DNA of 16,306 nt from Actinomycetes bacterium (lineage in GTDB: Bacteria > Actinomycetota > Actinomycetes > Actinomycetales > Demequinaceae), in contig JAEYYZ010000220.1 in NCBI GenBank assembly GCA_023428185.1, forward strand, positions 1 to 16,306, written 5' to 3'. The first letter of the stretch is position 1. Every line of letters begins with the position of its first letter. The notes beneath the pieces are model-generated. The model was not told where the DNA came from. It saw only the letters and a program-made list of their open reading frames with translations, and did no database searches. Shown in pieces: positions 7,857 through 15,880 of this stretch. The position numbers and the translations under genes are program-made.

Positions 7857-8563
7857 GACTGGTTGTCCCCCACTGGCTTGTCTCCCACTGCCACTGCACC
7901 CCGGTTCTCTGGCAATGTCTCGTCGTCGGGCCTGTGTGCGCGAACCCACAATTCTTGCTCCAGGACCGGTCCTGTCACCTCTCCGCGGTAGTAGTCACCG
8001 TCGGTGGTGCCAGGCACCATGGGGTGCGGGGCGGCGAGCATTGCCTCTTCCATGGGCGCCAGAAGGTCTTGCTTCTCAAAGATGAGGCCCTCACGCGTGG
8101 GGCCCGCAAGTTCGTACACATTGGTCATGGTGAGGGCGCGAGTGGGGCAGGCCTCGATGCACAGGCCGCAGAAGATGCACCTCAAGTAATTGATTTGGTA
8201 CACCCGACCGTAGCGTTCGCCGGGGCTGAACTGGGCATCGGGCGTATTGGAATCGGCCTCCACATAGATGGCGTCCGCAGGGCACGCCCACGCACACAAC
8301 TCGCAGCCAATGCACTTTTCCAGTCCGTCCGGGTACCGGTTGAGCTGGTGGCGGCCGTGGTAACGAGGCATGGGAGGAGTCTTGACGCGCGGGTACTGCT
8401 CCGTGACGGTGGGCCTAAAGAAGTTGCGCAGCGTCACGCCAAAGCCGGCTACGGGCAGCAGGGCTCCCGCTATTCCCCCTGGCGAGGGCAAGTTGGAGAC
8501 AAACTTCGCAGGCTCCGGTGCGGCGGCAGGGGTGGTCCACACTCCAGTGGTGTCGTCAGCCAT
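7853..8563 (-). CDS. nuoI: NADH-quinone oxidoreductase subunit I (two 4Fe-4S clusters)
   Basis: Peripheral-arm ferredoxin-like subunit that passes electrons through clusters N6a and N6b towards NuoB. It is 236 residues with two classic 4Fe-4S motifs: Cys84, Cys87, Cys90, Cys94 (CIGCELCAWACP) and Cys129, Cys132, Cys135, Cys139 (CIFCGLCIEACP). The segment between them (TPDAQFSPGERYGRVYQINY) is the normal family linker. A C-terminal tail of about 60 residues follows the ferredoxin fold. The ATG at 8563-8561 is chosen over an ATG 14 codons upstream because AAGGAGGG sits five bases before it and the family similarity starts here. The gene overlaps the end of nuoH by eight bases and nuoJ by four. 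Confidence 0.96.
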   Translation of the reverse strand: MADDTTGVWTTPAAAPEPAKFVSNLPSPGGIAGALLPVAGFGVTLRNFFRPTVTEQYPRVKTPPMPRYHGRHQLNRYPDGLEKCIGCELCAWACPADAIYVEADSNTPDAQFSPGERYGRVYQINYLRCIFCGLCIEACPTRALTMTNVYELAGPTREGLIFEKQDLLAPMEEAMLAAPHPMVPGTTDGDYYRGEVTGPVLEQELWVRAHRPDDETLPENRGAVAVGDKPVGDNQS

Positions 8564-10037
8564 CGCTGCCCTCCTTGGTGTGGGATTGGTCGTCGTCAGT
8601 TTCAACCGGAAGCTTCACCGCTTCCACCGTGCGACCCTTGCGCGGCGAAGGCGGCAGTTGCTGCCCCGGCATCGGCGGCACCGGGTACCCGTGGGCAAAG
8701 GCATCGAAGCCCTGCTCCTCGGGGCGGGACTTCAGCACTCGGCGCACCAGCTTGCCGTCCGCGTTGCGGTACACCTTCTGTTGCTCTTGAGCAGCCTCAG
8801 GCTCGGCTTTGTCTCGGCTCTCTTGAACAAAAGTGAGCACCGCCCAGCCGAGCAAGATGAACACCACGGGCGCGGCCCAGAAGAACAGAGTCACGTTTCG
8901 GTTGTAGTGGTCGAGCAACACGGTGCCGATGCCGTAGAACGCCACCCAGGCGAGGCCAACGGGGATAAGCACCTTCCACCCAAACTTCATGAACTGGTCG
9001 TAGCGGAAGCGCAGCAACGAGCCACGAATCCACACAAACAAGAACATCAGCAGCCAAATCTTGACGATGAGCCAGATGGGCGGGAAGGGCCCAGAAGCGA
9101 GGGTCTCGTAACCCGGCCAGTCGGGGTGCCACAGCGGGCGCCATCCACCCAAGAAGAGCGTGGCAGCCACGGCGGAGACGTTGATCATGTTCATGTATTC
9201 AGCCAGGAAGAACCACGCGAACTTCATGGACGAGTACTCCGTCATGAAGCCCGCGACAAGTTCACCCTCGGCCTCGGGAAGGTCAAATGGCAAACGGTTG
9301 GTTTCGCCCACCATGGAGATGATGTAAAGCACGAACGCCGGCAGCAGTGGCAACGCCCACCACACGTTGGTCTGTGAATCAACGATCTCCGCCATGGACA
9401 TGGAGCCGCTCAACATGAACACCGTGACGAGCGAAAGGCCCATGGCGAGTTCGTAGGAGATCACCTGAGCGGTGGAACGAACAGCGCCCATGAGGGGGTA
9501 CGTGGAGCCCGATGCCCAACCACCGAGGACGATGCCGTACACACCAAGAGCCGCACACGCAAGCACGTACAGCACGGCCACGGGGAAGTCCGTGAGCTGC
9601 AGGGGCGTCACGATGTCCGTGAATGGAATCTCAGTGGCGGGTCCAAAGGGGATCACAGCAAAGATGAGCAAGGCGCACATCACGGAAATCATGGGTGCCG
9701 CGATGTACAGCAGTTTCTCCGACGCCCGCACCGTGATGTCTTCTTTGAACATCAACTTCATAGCGTCGGCAATGGACTGAAGCAAACCAAACTTGCCTAC
9801 CGTGTTGGGGCCGGGCCGCTCCTGCAGGCGCGCAATGACACGCCGCTCAAACCACACCGCGAACAACACAGATGTCAACAGGAACACCACGATGAGTACA
9901 GCCTTGACGATCACCAACCACAACGGGTCGCCAGCGAGCGAGTTCTCAAACTCCCTGATGCAGGTGGCTTGAACCTCGGTGATGGCCTCGGTGTCACGCA
10001 CCCGGCACGCTTCTTGAGCGGGAGTGAGGTCAATCAT
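8556..10037 (-). CDS. nuoH: NADH-quinone oxidoreductase subunit H
   Basis: Membrane subunit that joins the peripheral arm and helps to form the quinone-binding chamber; about eight helices. It has 493 residues, clearly longer than the roughly 325 of E. coli. The ERPGPN motif (73-78) after the first helix and the GETNRLPFDLPEAEGELVAG loop (244-263), followed by MTEYSSMKFAWFFLAEY, are the family signatures of the quinone-chamber region and carry the conserved acidic residues. The extra length comes from about 35 residues before the first helix and a polar, proline-rich tail after about residue 405. The ATG (10037-10035) overlaps the nuoG TGA (ATGA), with AAGGGAGG six bases upstream. The 3' end overlaps nuoI by eight bases. 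Confidence 0.97.
   Translation of the reverse strand: MIDLTPAQEACRVRDTEAITEVQATCIREFENSLAGDPLWLVIVKAVLIVVFLLTSVLFAVWFERRVIARLQERPGPNTVGKFGLLQSIADAMKLMFKEDITVRASEKLLYIAAPMISVMCALLIFAVIPFGPATEIPFTDIVTPLQLTDFPVAVLYVLACAALGVYGIVLGGWASGSTYPLMGAVRSTAQVISYELAMGLSLVTVFMLSGSMSMAEIVDSQTNVWWALPLLPAFVLYIISMVGETNRLPFDLPEAEGELVAGFMTEYSSMKFAWFFLAEYMNMINVSAVAATLFLGGWRPLWHPDWPGYETLASGPFPPIWLIVKIWLLMFLFVWIRGSLLRFRYDQFMKFGWKVLIPVGLAWVAFYGIGTVLLDHYNRNVTLFFWAAPVVFILLGWAVLTFVQESRDKAEPEAAQEQQKVYRNADGKLVRRVLKSRPEEQGFDAFAHGYPVPPMPGQQLPPSPRKGRTVEAVKLPVETDDDQSHTKEGSDG
8569..8576 (-). promoter_or_regulatory. Strong ribosome binding site of nuoI
   Basis: The minus strand reads AAGGAGGG, five bases before the ATG at 8563-8561 and within the last codons of nuoH. 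It is the strongest Shine-Dalgarno in the window and selects the 236-residue form of NuoI over the longer open frame. Confidence 0.85.
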
Positions 10038-12547
10038 CGGACGCCTCCCTTCACCGTGACGGCGTCACCGGCGTGCAAGCCCAACTCTTCCGCAACCCAA
10101 GAGTTGGGGGACTTGCTGGGGACCCACACCACGCCGTCCACCATGCCCTCGGTGATAGCCAGCGGCAGGTCAATGGAGCCGCGGCGCGCACCAGTGAGGG
10201 AAACCATGCCTTGAGTGATACCCAACTTCTTGGCCGTTGCAGCGGACATCCTGGCCACGGCCACGCGTCCAGTGCCAGCCAAGTGGGGTTCACCGTCTTG
10301 AAGCGCACCCTCGTCAACCAGCAGGTGCCATGTAGCCAAGGTGGCGTGACCCGCATCGACCTTGGCAGGAGAACCGGCCGCTACCGAGGGGGCAGCTGGG
10401 CGAGCCTCCGTGCTGATTGGCTCGAACCCGGCAAGTTCGCGGTTCACCGCGTCCACCGTGGCCGTGCCCAAGTCCGTACCCATCTCTCGCGCGAGCAGGT
10501 CAAGCACCCTGTGGTCAGCCATCGCATCGGTGTGGATGGCGGTGGCAAAGCCGCGCAAGCGACCTTCCCAGTTCACGAACGTGCCTGACTTCTCGGAGGG
10601 CGGCGCTACCGGGAGCACCACATCCGCTTCCGACGCCACTTCGCTGAGCCGCACTTCAAGGCTCACCACAAACTTGGCTGACTTGAGCGCGCGGCGAAGA
10701 TCTGCAGTGACGTCCGAGGCTTCAACGCCTCCGAGAACCAAGCCGTCGAGTTCCTTGGCGGCGGCAGCAGCAATAATGCCTGCCGTGTCCCTGCCCTTGG
10801 CTCGGGGCATCTCTTGAACGCCCCACGCCTTGCCCACCGCGTTGCGCGAAGCCGTGTGAGCGACAGAGCGTCCACCCGGGAGCAACGTGGGAAGAGCGCC
10901 GGCCTCGACCGCACCGCGCTCACCTGCACGGCGCGGAATCCACGCGAGGCGCGCACCCGTACGCGTGGCGAGATCCAGAGCAGCCGTGAAGCCACCCTTG
11001 GCTGCCGCTAGACGTTCACCCACCACGATCACGGCGCCTTGAGCCTTCAATGCGGTGAATGCCGCCTGCGAACCCTTGAGTGAGTTCAGCGCCTTGGCTT
11101 CGTCACCGGGCGCGGTAGCAATGAGCGTGCCGCCCAGTTTGTCGAGGCCGCGCGAGGCAAAAGGAGCCACGGAGAACACGTGCTGACGGCCAAGCGACTT
11201 GTGGAGGCGAAGGAAGACCACGCCGCCTTCATCTTCAGGCTCAAAACCCACCATCAGCACCGCGGGGGCCTTTTCAAGGTCAGCAAAGGTCACGCCGATG
11301 CCAGTGCCAGCAACGCTCGAACCAAGGAACGCGAGTTCTTCTTCAGAACCGTGGCGGTGGCGTGCATCGACATCGTTGGTGCCCAAGACGGCGCGCGCGA
11401 ACTTCTGGTACGCGTAGGCGTCTTCCATGGTGATGCGTCCGCCGGGGAGCACTCCTACGCCCTTTGCCTTCTTGTCTGCGGGGGTGCCGGTGCGGCCAGC
11501 GGCAGCCTTAAGCCCTGCCGCCGCTGCGGCCAAAGCATCGGGCCAGGAAGTCTCCACGAGCACGCCGTCTTTGCGCACCAAGGGGCGCGTCAAGCGATCG
11601 GGCTGGTTTTGCCATGCGAAAGCAAAGCGGTCCTTGTCCGAGATCCAGTCCTCGTTGACCACCGGGTCGAGGTCAGCGAGACGGCGCATGATCTTGCCGC
11701 GACGGTGATCGGTACGAATGGCGGAGCCGGAGCTGTCGTGCTCAGAGATGCCGGGGCTGGACACCAAGTCAAAGGGCCGCGAACGGAACCTGTACGCCGC
11801 AGAAGTCAGGGCGCCCACTGGGCAGATCTGAACGGTGTTACCGGAGAAGTATGAGGAGAACGCTCGCCCTGACTCGTCTTCTGCCGCGAGCCCCACGGGG
11901 CCGTAGCCGTCAAAGTTGAGGACGTCCTCGTCAAAGGTGCCGATCTGCTGGATGGTGCCGCGGTTCTGCAAGTCAATGAACGCGTCGCCCGCAATCTCCT
12001 TGGAGAATCGCGTGCAACGCTGGCACAAAATGCAGCGCTCGCGGTCCAGCAGAATCTCGCTGCTCAAGGCGAGCGGCTTCTCAAACGTGCGCTTGACGTC
12101 CACAAAACGGGAGTGCTCGCGGCCGTGGCTCATGGCCTGGTTCTGGAGGGGGCATTCGCCGCCCTTGTCGCACACGGGGCAATCCAGGGGGTGATTAATG
12201 AGCAACAGCTCCATCACTCCCTTTTGCGCCCGCTCCGCCTCTTCAGAGGTGTGCTGCGTGTTCACCACCATGCCCTCGGTGACCGTCATGGTGCACGATG
12301 CCTGGGGCTTGGGGAAAGCGCGCAAGTTGCCGTCGGGGCCTGGCGAGGCAACGTCGACGAGGCATTGGCGGCAGGCACCAGCGGGGGCAAGCGCGGGGTG
12401 GTCGCAGAAGCGTGGGATGTCGATTCCCACTTGCTCGGCGGCACGGATGATGAGCGTGCCCTTGGGCACCGAGACGTTGAGTCCATCGATGGTGACGTTG
12501 ACGAGGTCGCTAGTCACGGCAGCGGCCTTGTCCGCGGTGGCGGTCAT
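10034..12547 (-). CDS. nuoG: NADH-quinone oxidoreductase subunit G, N7 cluster ligands missing
   Basis: Largest subunit of the NADH-oxidising module (837 residues), an Fe-S electron conduit fused to a molybdopterin-oxidoreductase-like domain that no longer works as an enzyme. Visible ligands are a 2Fe-2S site (Cys48, Cys59, Cys62, Cys85), the His-Cys3 cluster N5 (His119, Cys123, Cys126, Cys132) and a 4Fe-4S site (Cys172, Cys175, Cys178, Cys242). The following site, which binds N7 in E. coli, Thermus and, as I recall, many actinobacteria, reads ISEHDSSGS at 267-275 and WISDKDR at 301-307. Its four expected cysteines are Ser268, Asp271, Ser275 and Ser303. N7 is off the main electron path, so the complex should still work. 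The domain after about residue 310 is Ala-rich and ends in an oxidoreductase C-terminal fold (WVPSKSPNSW and beyond). The ATG (12547-12545) overlaps nuoF by four bases, with GGAGG (12555-12559) seven bases upstream. Confidence 0.96.
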   Translation of the reverse strand: MTATADKAAAVTSDLVNVTIDGLNVSVPKGTLIIRAAEQVGIDIPRFCDHPALAPAGACRQCLVDVASPGPDGNLRAFPKPQASCTMTVTEGMVVNTQHTSEEAERAQKGVMELLLINHPLDCPVCDKGGECPLQNQAMSHGREHSRFVDVKRTFEKPLALSSEILLDRERCILCQRCTRFSKEIAGDAFIDLQNRGTIQQIGTFDEDVLNFDGYGPVGLAAEDESGRAFSSYFSGNTVQICPVGALTSAAYRFRSRPFDLVSSPGISEHDSSGSAIRTDHRRGKIMRRLADLDPVVNEDWISDKDRFAFAWQNQPDRLTRPLVRKDGVLVETSWPDALAAAAAGLKAAAGRTGTPADKKAKGVGVLPGGRITMEDAYAYQKFARAVLGTNDVDARHRHGSEEELAFLGSSVAGTGIGVTFADLEKAPAVLMVGFEPEDEGGVVFLRLHKSLGRQHVFSVAPFASRGLDKLGGTLIATAPGDEAKALNSLKGSQAAFTALKAQGAVIVVGERLAAAKGGFTAALDLATRTGARLAWIPRRAGERGAVEAGALPTLLPGGRSVAHTASRNAVGKAWGVQEMPRAKGRDTAGIIAAAAAKELDGLVLGGVEASDVTADLRRALKSAKFVVSLEVRLSEVASEADVVLPVAPPSEKSGTFVNWEGRLRGFATAIHTDAMADHRVLDLLAREMGTDLGTATVDAVNRELAGFEPISTEARPAAPSVAAGSPAKVDAGHATLATWHLLVDEGALQDGEPHLAGTGRVAVARMSAATAKKLGITQGMVSLTGARRGSIDLPLAITEGMVDGVVWVPSKSPNSWVAEELGLHAGDAVTVKGGVR
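10044..10051 (-). promoter_or_regulatory. Ribosome binding site of nuoH
   Basis: The minus strand reads AAGGGAGG, six bases before the ATG at 10037-10035. It lies inside the last codons of nuoG and fixes the start that gives NuoH its polar N-terminal extension. Confidence 0.75.
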
Positions 12548-13872
12548 GCGTGCACCTCCACGGGGTAGGAGTCGACGTCTTCGTGGGCGAATAGCGCGGA
12601 GGCGCTACGCGGGAAGGGGCAGGCACCCTCGTGTACGTGGCGCTCGTACTCCTCGCGGAACAGCTTGACCGAACTCACCACGGGTGAGGTGGCACCGTCT
12701 CCAAGGGCACAGAACGCCCGGCCCAAGATGGAGTCGCACGTGTCCAGCAACTGCTGGATGTCTGCCTCGGTGCCAAGCCCCGCTTCGAGGCGGTTCATGA
12801 TCTGGGTGAGCCAGAACGTGCCTTCTCGACAGGGGGTGCACTTGCCACAGGACTCATGCCGGTAGAACTCGGTCCAGCGTGCTACCGCGCGCACTACGCA
12901 CGTGGTCTCATCAAAGATTTGCAGTGCGCGGGTGCCGAGCATGGAGCCTTCGGCGCCCACGCTTTCGTAGTCGAGCGGGATGTCCAAGTGGGCATCGGTG
13001 AACAGCGGAGTGGAGGAGCCACCGGGGGTCCAGAACTTGAGTTTCTTACCGCCGCGAACGCCTCCTGCGAGCTCAAGAAGTTCACGCAACGTGATGCCCA
13101 ACGGTGCCTCGTATTGCCCCGGTCGCTCTACGTGACCGGAAAGGGAGAAGAAGCCCATTCCCTTGGACTTGTCGGTACCCATTCCGGTGAACCACTCCAC
13201 GCCGTTGGAGACAATCGCCGGTACCGACGCGATGGATTCCACGTTGTTGACCACGGTGGGACGCGCATACAAACCTGCCACGGCAGGGAAAGGTGGCTTG
13301 AGACGCGGCTGCCCACGTCGTCCCTCAAGGGAGTCGAGCAACGCAGTCTCTTCGCCGCAAATGTAGGCACCCGCACCGGCGTGAACCGTGATCTCGAGGT
13401 CAAAGCCGGAGCCCTGGATGTCGGTGCCCAACCAGCCGTTGTCACGCGCCTCGGCCACTGCCTTAAGCAAACGTCGGTATACGTGCAATACCTCGCCGCG
13501 CACGTAGATGAAGGCGTGGTTGCACCCAATGGCAAAGGCGGTGATGATCATGCCTTCAATGAGCGTGTGCGGTGCGTTGAGCATGGTGGGGATGTCTTTG
13601 CACGTTCCCGGCTCGGATTCGTCGGCATTGACCACCAAGTAGCGAGGTCCACCGTCAGGAGCGGGCAAGAAGCCCCACTTCATTCCGGTGGGGAAGCCGG
13701 CGCCGCCACGGCCGCGCAAGCCCGAATCCTTGATCGCTTGCACCAAGTCAGCGGGTGCGCCTTTGAGCGCCTTCTTGGCACCCGCATAGCCACCGTTCTT
13801 GGCGTATGTGTCAAAGTTCCACGAGTTCTCGAGGCCCCACGTGGCGGAGAGCACCGGCGTCAGCTGCGTCAC
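12544..13872 (-). CDS. nuoF: NADH-quinone oxidoreductase subunit F (NADH/FMN, cluster N3)
   Basis: Binds NADH and FMN and starts electron transfer. Length is 442 residues, normal. The glycine-rich GLRGRGGAGFPTG motif (51-63) is the NADH/FMN-binding loop, YLVVNADESEPGTCKD (78-93) is the second FMN-binding segment, and AYICGEETALLDSLEG (169-184) is a further family motif. The 4Fe-4S cluster N3 ligands are Cys342, Cys345, Cys348 (ESCGKCTPCREGT) and Cys388. The start is GTG (13872-13870), overlapping the nuoE TGA (GTGA), with AAAGGA (13881-13886) eight bases upstream. The 3' end overlaps nuoG by four bases. All expected catalytic features are present. Confidence 0.98.
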   Translation of the reverse strand: MTQLTPVLSATWGLENSWNFDTYAKNGGYAGAKKALKGAPADLVQAIKDSGLRGRGGAGFPTGMKWGFLPAPDGGPRYLVVNADESEPGTCKDIPTMLNAPHTLIEGMIITAFAIGCNHAFIYVRGEVLHVYRRLLKAVAEARDNGWLGTDIQGSGFDLEITVHAGAGAYICGEETALLDSLEGRRGQPRLKPPFPAVAGLYARPTVVNNVESIASVPAIVSNGVEWFTGMGTDKSKGMGFFSLSGHVERPGQYEAPLGITLRELLELAGGVRGGKKLKFWTPGGSSTPLFTDAHLDIPLDYESVGAEGSMLGTRALQIFDETTCVVRAVARWTEFYRHESCGKCTPCREGTFWLTQIMNRLEAGLGTEADIQQLLDTCDSILGRAFCALGDGATSPVVSSVKLFREEYERHVHEGACPFPRSASALFAHEDVDSYPVEVHA

Positions 13873-14525
13873 GACTTGGGTCCTTTCCAGCCTTGCTTCT
13901 TAGCCGCCTCAACGCCCGCAAGGGTGGCGTCGCCAGCACCTTGGTCTTGATCGGCACGGCCGTCGGGGAAGCCAGCGAGCACTCGCGACATCTCCTTGAA
14001 CGTCACTACCTTGTCCGCTCCACGCGTGGGGACGATGTCCTTTCCAGCGAGGATGTCATCCACCAGTTGCAGTGCGGTCTCCGGGGTCATGTTGTCAAAG
14101 AACTCCCAGTTGACCATCACCACAGGGGCGTAGTCGCAGGCAGCGTTGCATTCGATGCGCTCAAGGGTGACCTTGCCGTCTGGAGTCGTTTCGTCGTGCC
14201 CCACGCCTGTGTGTTCGCGCAACTGTCGCCAAATCTCGTCGCCGCCCATGATGGCGCACAAGGTGTTGGTGCACACACCCACTTGGTACTCGCCGTTGGG
14301 GCGACGCTTGTATTGCGTGTAGAACGTCGCCACCGCGCTCACCTCAGCGGTAGTCATACCCAATTGGTCCGCGCAGAACTGGATGCCGTCAGGAGAGACA
14401 AAACCGTCATGCGACTGCACCAAGTGCAACATAGGCAACAAGCCGGAACGCGGCACCGGGTAACGCGCCATGATCTGTGCGCTGTCGGCGGCGAGGCTCG
14501 CCAGTGTGGACTCGTCGTACGTCAT
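13869..14525 (-). CDS. nuoE: NADH-quinone oxidoreductase subunit E (2Fe-2S, cluster N1a)
   Basis: Thioredoxin-like 2Fe-2S subunit that sits beside NuoF. Length is 218 residues, about 50 longer than in E. coli. Cluster ligands are Cys85 and Cys90 (CTNTLC) and Cys126 and Cys130 (CNAAC), matching the family pattern. The N-terminal helical part contains the usual YP-PRSGLLPMLHLVQ segment. After about residue 170 there is a polar tail ending in GVEAAKKQGWKGPKS, a form I associate with actinobacterial NuoE. The ATG (14525-14523) overlaps the nuoD TGA (ATGA); GGGAGG at 14535-14540 is nine bases upstream. It overlaps nuoF by four bases at the other end. Confidence 0.97.
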   Translation of the reverse strand: MTYDESTLASLAADSAQIMARYPVPRSGLLPMLHLVQSHDGFVSPDGIQFCADQLGMTTAEVSAVATFYTQYKRRPNGEYQVGVCTNTLCAIMGGDEIWRQLREHTGVGHDETTPDGKVTLERIECNAACDYAPVVMVNWEFFDNMTPETALQLVDDILAGKDIVPTRGADKVVTFKEMSRVLAGFPDGRADQDQGAGDATLAGVEAAKKQGWKGPKS

Positions 14526-15868
14526 CTGTCGACGCCTCCCAAAACCATGTCGATAGTGGCGATGGCGACCACGACGTCGGCGATTTGACCGCCTTCACAC
14601 AGCATCGACAACGCTTGCAAGTTGTTGAATCCAGGGTCACGGAAGTGGGCACGCCACGGCTTGGTGCCCCCGTCGCTCACCACGTGGCAACCCAGCAAGC
14701 CCTTGGGGTTCTCCACCGCGGCGTACGCTTGGCCGGCCGGGACGGGGAAGCCCTCTGTCACCAGTTTGAAGTGGTGAATGAGCGCCTCCATGGAGGTGCC
14801 CATGATCTGACGAATGTGCTCAAACGAGTTGCCTTGACCGTCGGGGCCCAGTGCGAGCTGTGCGGGCCACGCGATCTTGCGGTCTGCGACCATCACCGGC
14901 TGGCCCTCGGTGGCCTCCAGGCGGTCCGCACACTGGGCGATGATCTTGAGCGATTCGTAGCACTCCTCCAGGCGGAGCACCACGCGCGAATAGGCGTCGG
15001 CGTCCGTGGACGTCGGCACTTGAAAGTCGTACGTCTCGTAGCCGCAATACGGCTCGGTCTTGCGCAAGTCATACGGCATGCCGGCTGAGCGCAAGATAGG
15101 GCCGGTGACGCCAAGCGACATGGCGGCGGCAAGGTTCAAGTTGGCTACGCCTTTGAGGCGACCAATGAAGATGGGGTTCTTGAGTTGGAGCAAAGCCAAC
15201 TCATCCAGGCGAGCCTTGACTTTGGGGATCATGGCGCGGATGTGCTCTACCGCATCAGCGGGGGCATCTACGGCCACACCGCCCGGGCGAATGTACGCGT
15301 TATTGGTGCGCAGGCCGGTGATGTGCTCAATGACCCGGAAGGTGTCTTCACGCGCCACAAAGCCGGTGGTCATTACCGTGGTGGCGCCCATCTCATTGCC
15401 ACCCGTGCCAATGGCCACAAGGTGCGAACCAATGCGCGTGAGCTCCATCATGAGCACGCGCAGAATGCTTGCGCGCTCAGGGATGTCGTCCGTGATGCCC
15501 AAGAGCTTTTCTACGCCCAGGCAGTACACAGCCTCGTTAAACATGGAGGCCACGTAATCCATGCGCGTACAGAAGGTCACGCCCTGAGTCCAGGTGCGGT
15601 ACTCCATGTTCTTCTCAATACCCGTGTGCAGGTAGCCCACACCGGCGCGGGCCTCCGTCACGGTCTCTGCGTCCACTTCCAGCATGACGCGCAGCACGCC
15701 GTGCGTAGAGGGGTGCTGAGGACCCATGTTGAAGACGATGCGCTGCTCGCCCAAACGCTCGGCTTCTTCAGCGAGTTCGCTCCAGTCGCCGCCGTACGCA
15801 GTGAACTCGGGGATGCCGGCGTCGTCACCGAGCGAGCCCGTGGCCTTGAAGGTGGATTCAGAAGTCAT
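14522..15868 (-). CDS. nuoD: NADH-quinone oxidoreductase subunit D (49-kDa type)
   Basis: Connecting-module subunit related to the large subunit of NiFe hydrogenases; together with NuoB and NuoH it forms the quinone-reduction site. Length is 448 residues. The MGPQHPSTHG motif (48-57) supplies the quinone-site histidine (His56 by comparison with Thermus His38), and Tyr90 in EKNMEYRTW corresponds to the quinone-binding tyrosine (Thermus Tyr87). The GYLHTGIEK block (78-86) is typical of the family. The ATG (15868-15866) has AGGTAGG five bases upstream, and family similarity begins after a polar N-terminal stretch of about 40 residues. nuoC and nuoD are separate genes here, not fused as in E. coli. 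The gene overlaps nuoE by four bases and follows nuoC by six. Confidence 0.98.
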   Translation of the reverse strand: MTSESTFKATGSLGDDAGIPEFTAYGGDWSELAEEAERLGEQRIVFNMGPQHPSTHGVLRVMLEVDAETVTEARAGVGYLHTGIEKNMEYRTWTQGVTFCTRMDYVASMFNEAVYCLGVEKLLGITDDIPERASILRVLMMELTRIGSHLVAIGTGGNEMGATTVMTTGFVAREDTFRVIEHITGLRTNNAYIRPGGVAVDAPADAVEHIRAMIPKVKARLDELALLQLKNPIFIGRLKGVANLNLAAAMSLGVTGPILRSAGMPYDLRKTEPYCGYETYDFQVPTSTDADAYSRVVLRLEECYESLKIIAQCADRLEATEGQPVMVADRKIAWPAQLALGPDGQGNSFEHIRQIMGTSMEALIHHFKLVTEGFPVPAGQAYAAVENPKGLLGCHVVSDGGTKPWRAHFRDPGFNNLQALSMLCEGGQIADVVVAIATIDMVLGGVDR

Positions 15869-15873
15869 GCCGG

Positions 15874-15880
15874 CCTACCT
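15874..15880 (-). promoter_or_regulatory. Ribosome binding site of nuoD overlapping the nuoC stop
   Basis: The minus strand reads AGGTAGG, five bases before the nuoD ATG. The TAG stop codon of nuoC (15877-15875) lies inside this site, so ribosomes finishing nuoC would be positioned directly on it. Confidence 0.7.

Noticed and set aside
7857..7949. Longer NuoJ beginning 31 codons upstream
   Set aside because: The extra segment is polar shadow of nuoI, whereas the ATG at 7856 begins with the expected first membrane helix and forms an ATGA overlap.
8564..8605. Longer NuoI beginning 14 codons upstream
   Set aside because: The strong AAGGAGGG site at 8569-8576 fits the downstream ATG and the extra residues look like a nuoH shadow.
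12856..13950. Plus-strand open frame of 364 codons opposite nuoF
   Set aside because: Antisense to a conserved gene, no recognisable motif, composition of a shadow frame.
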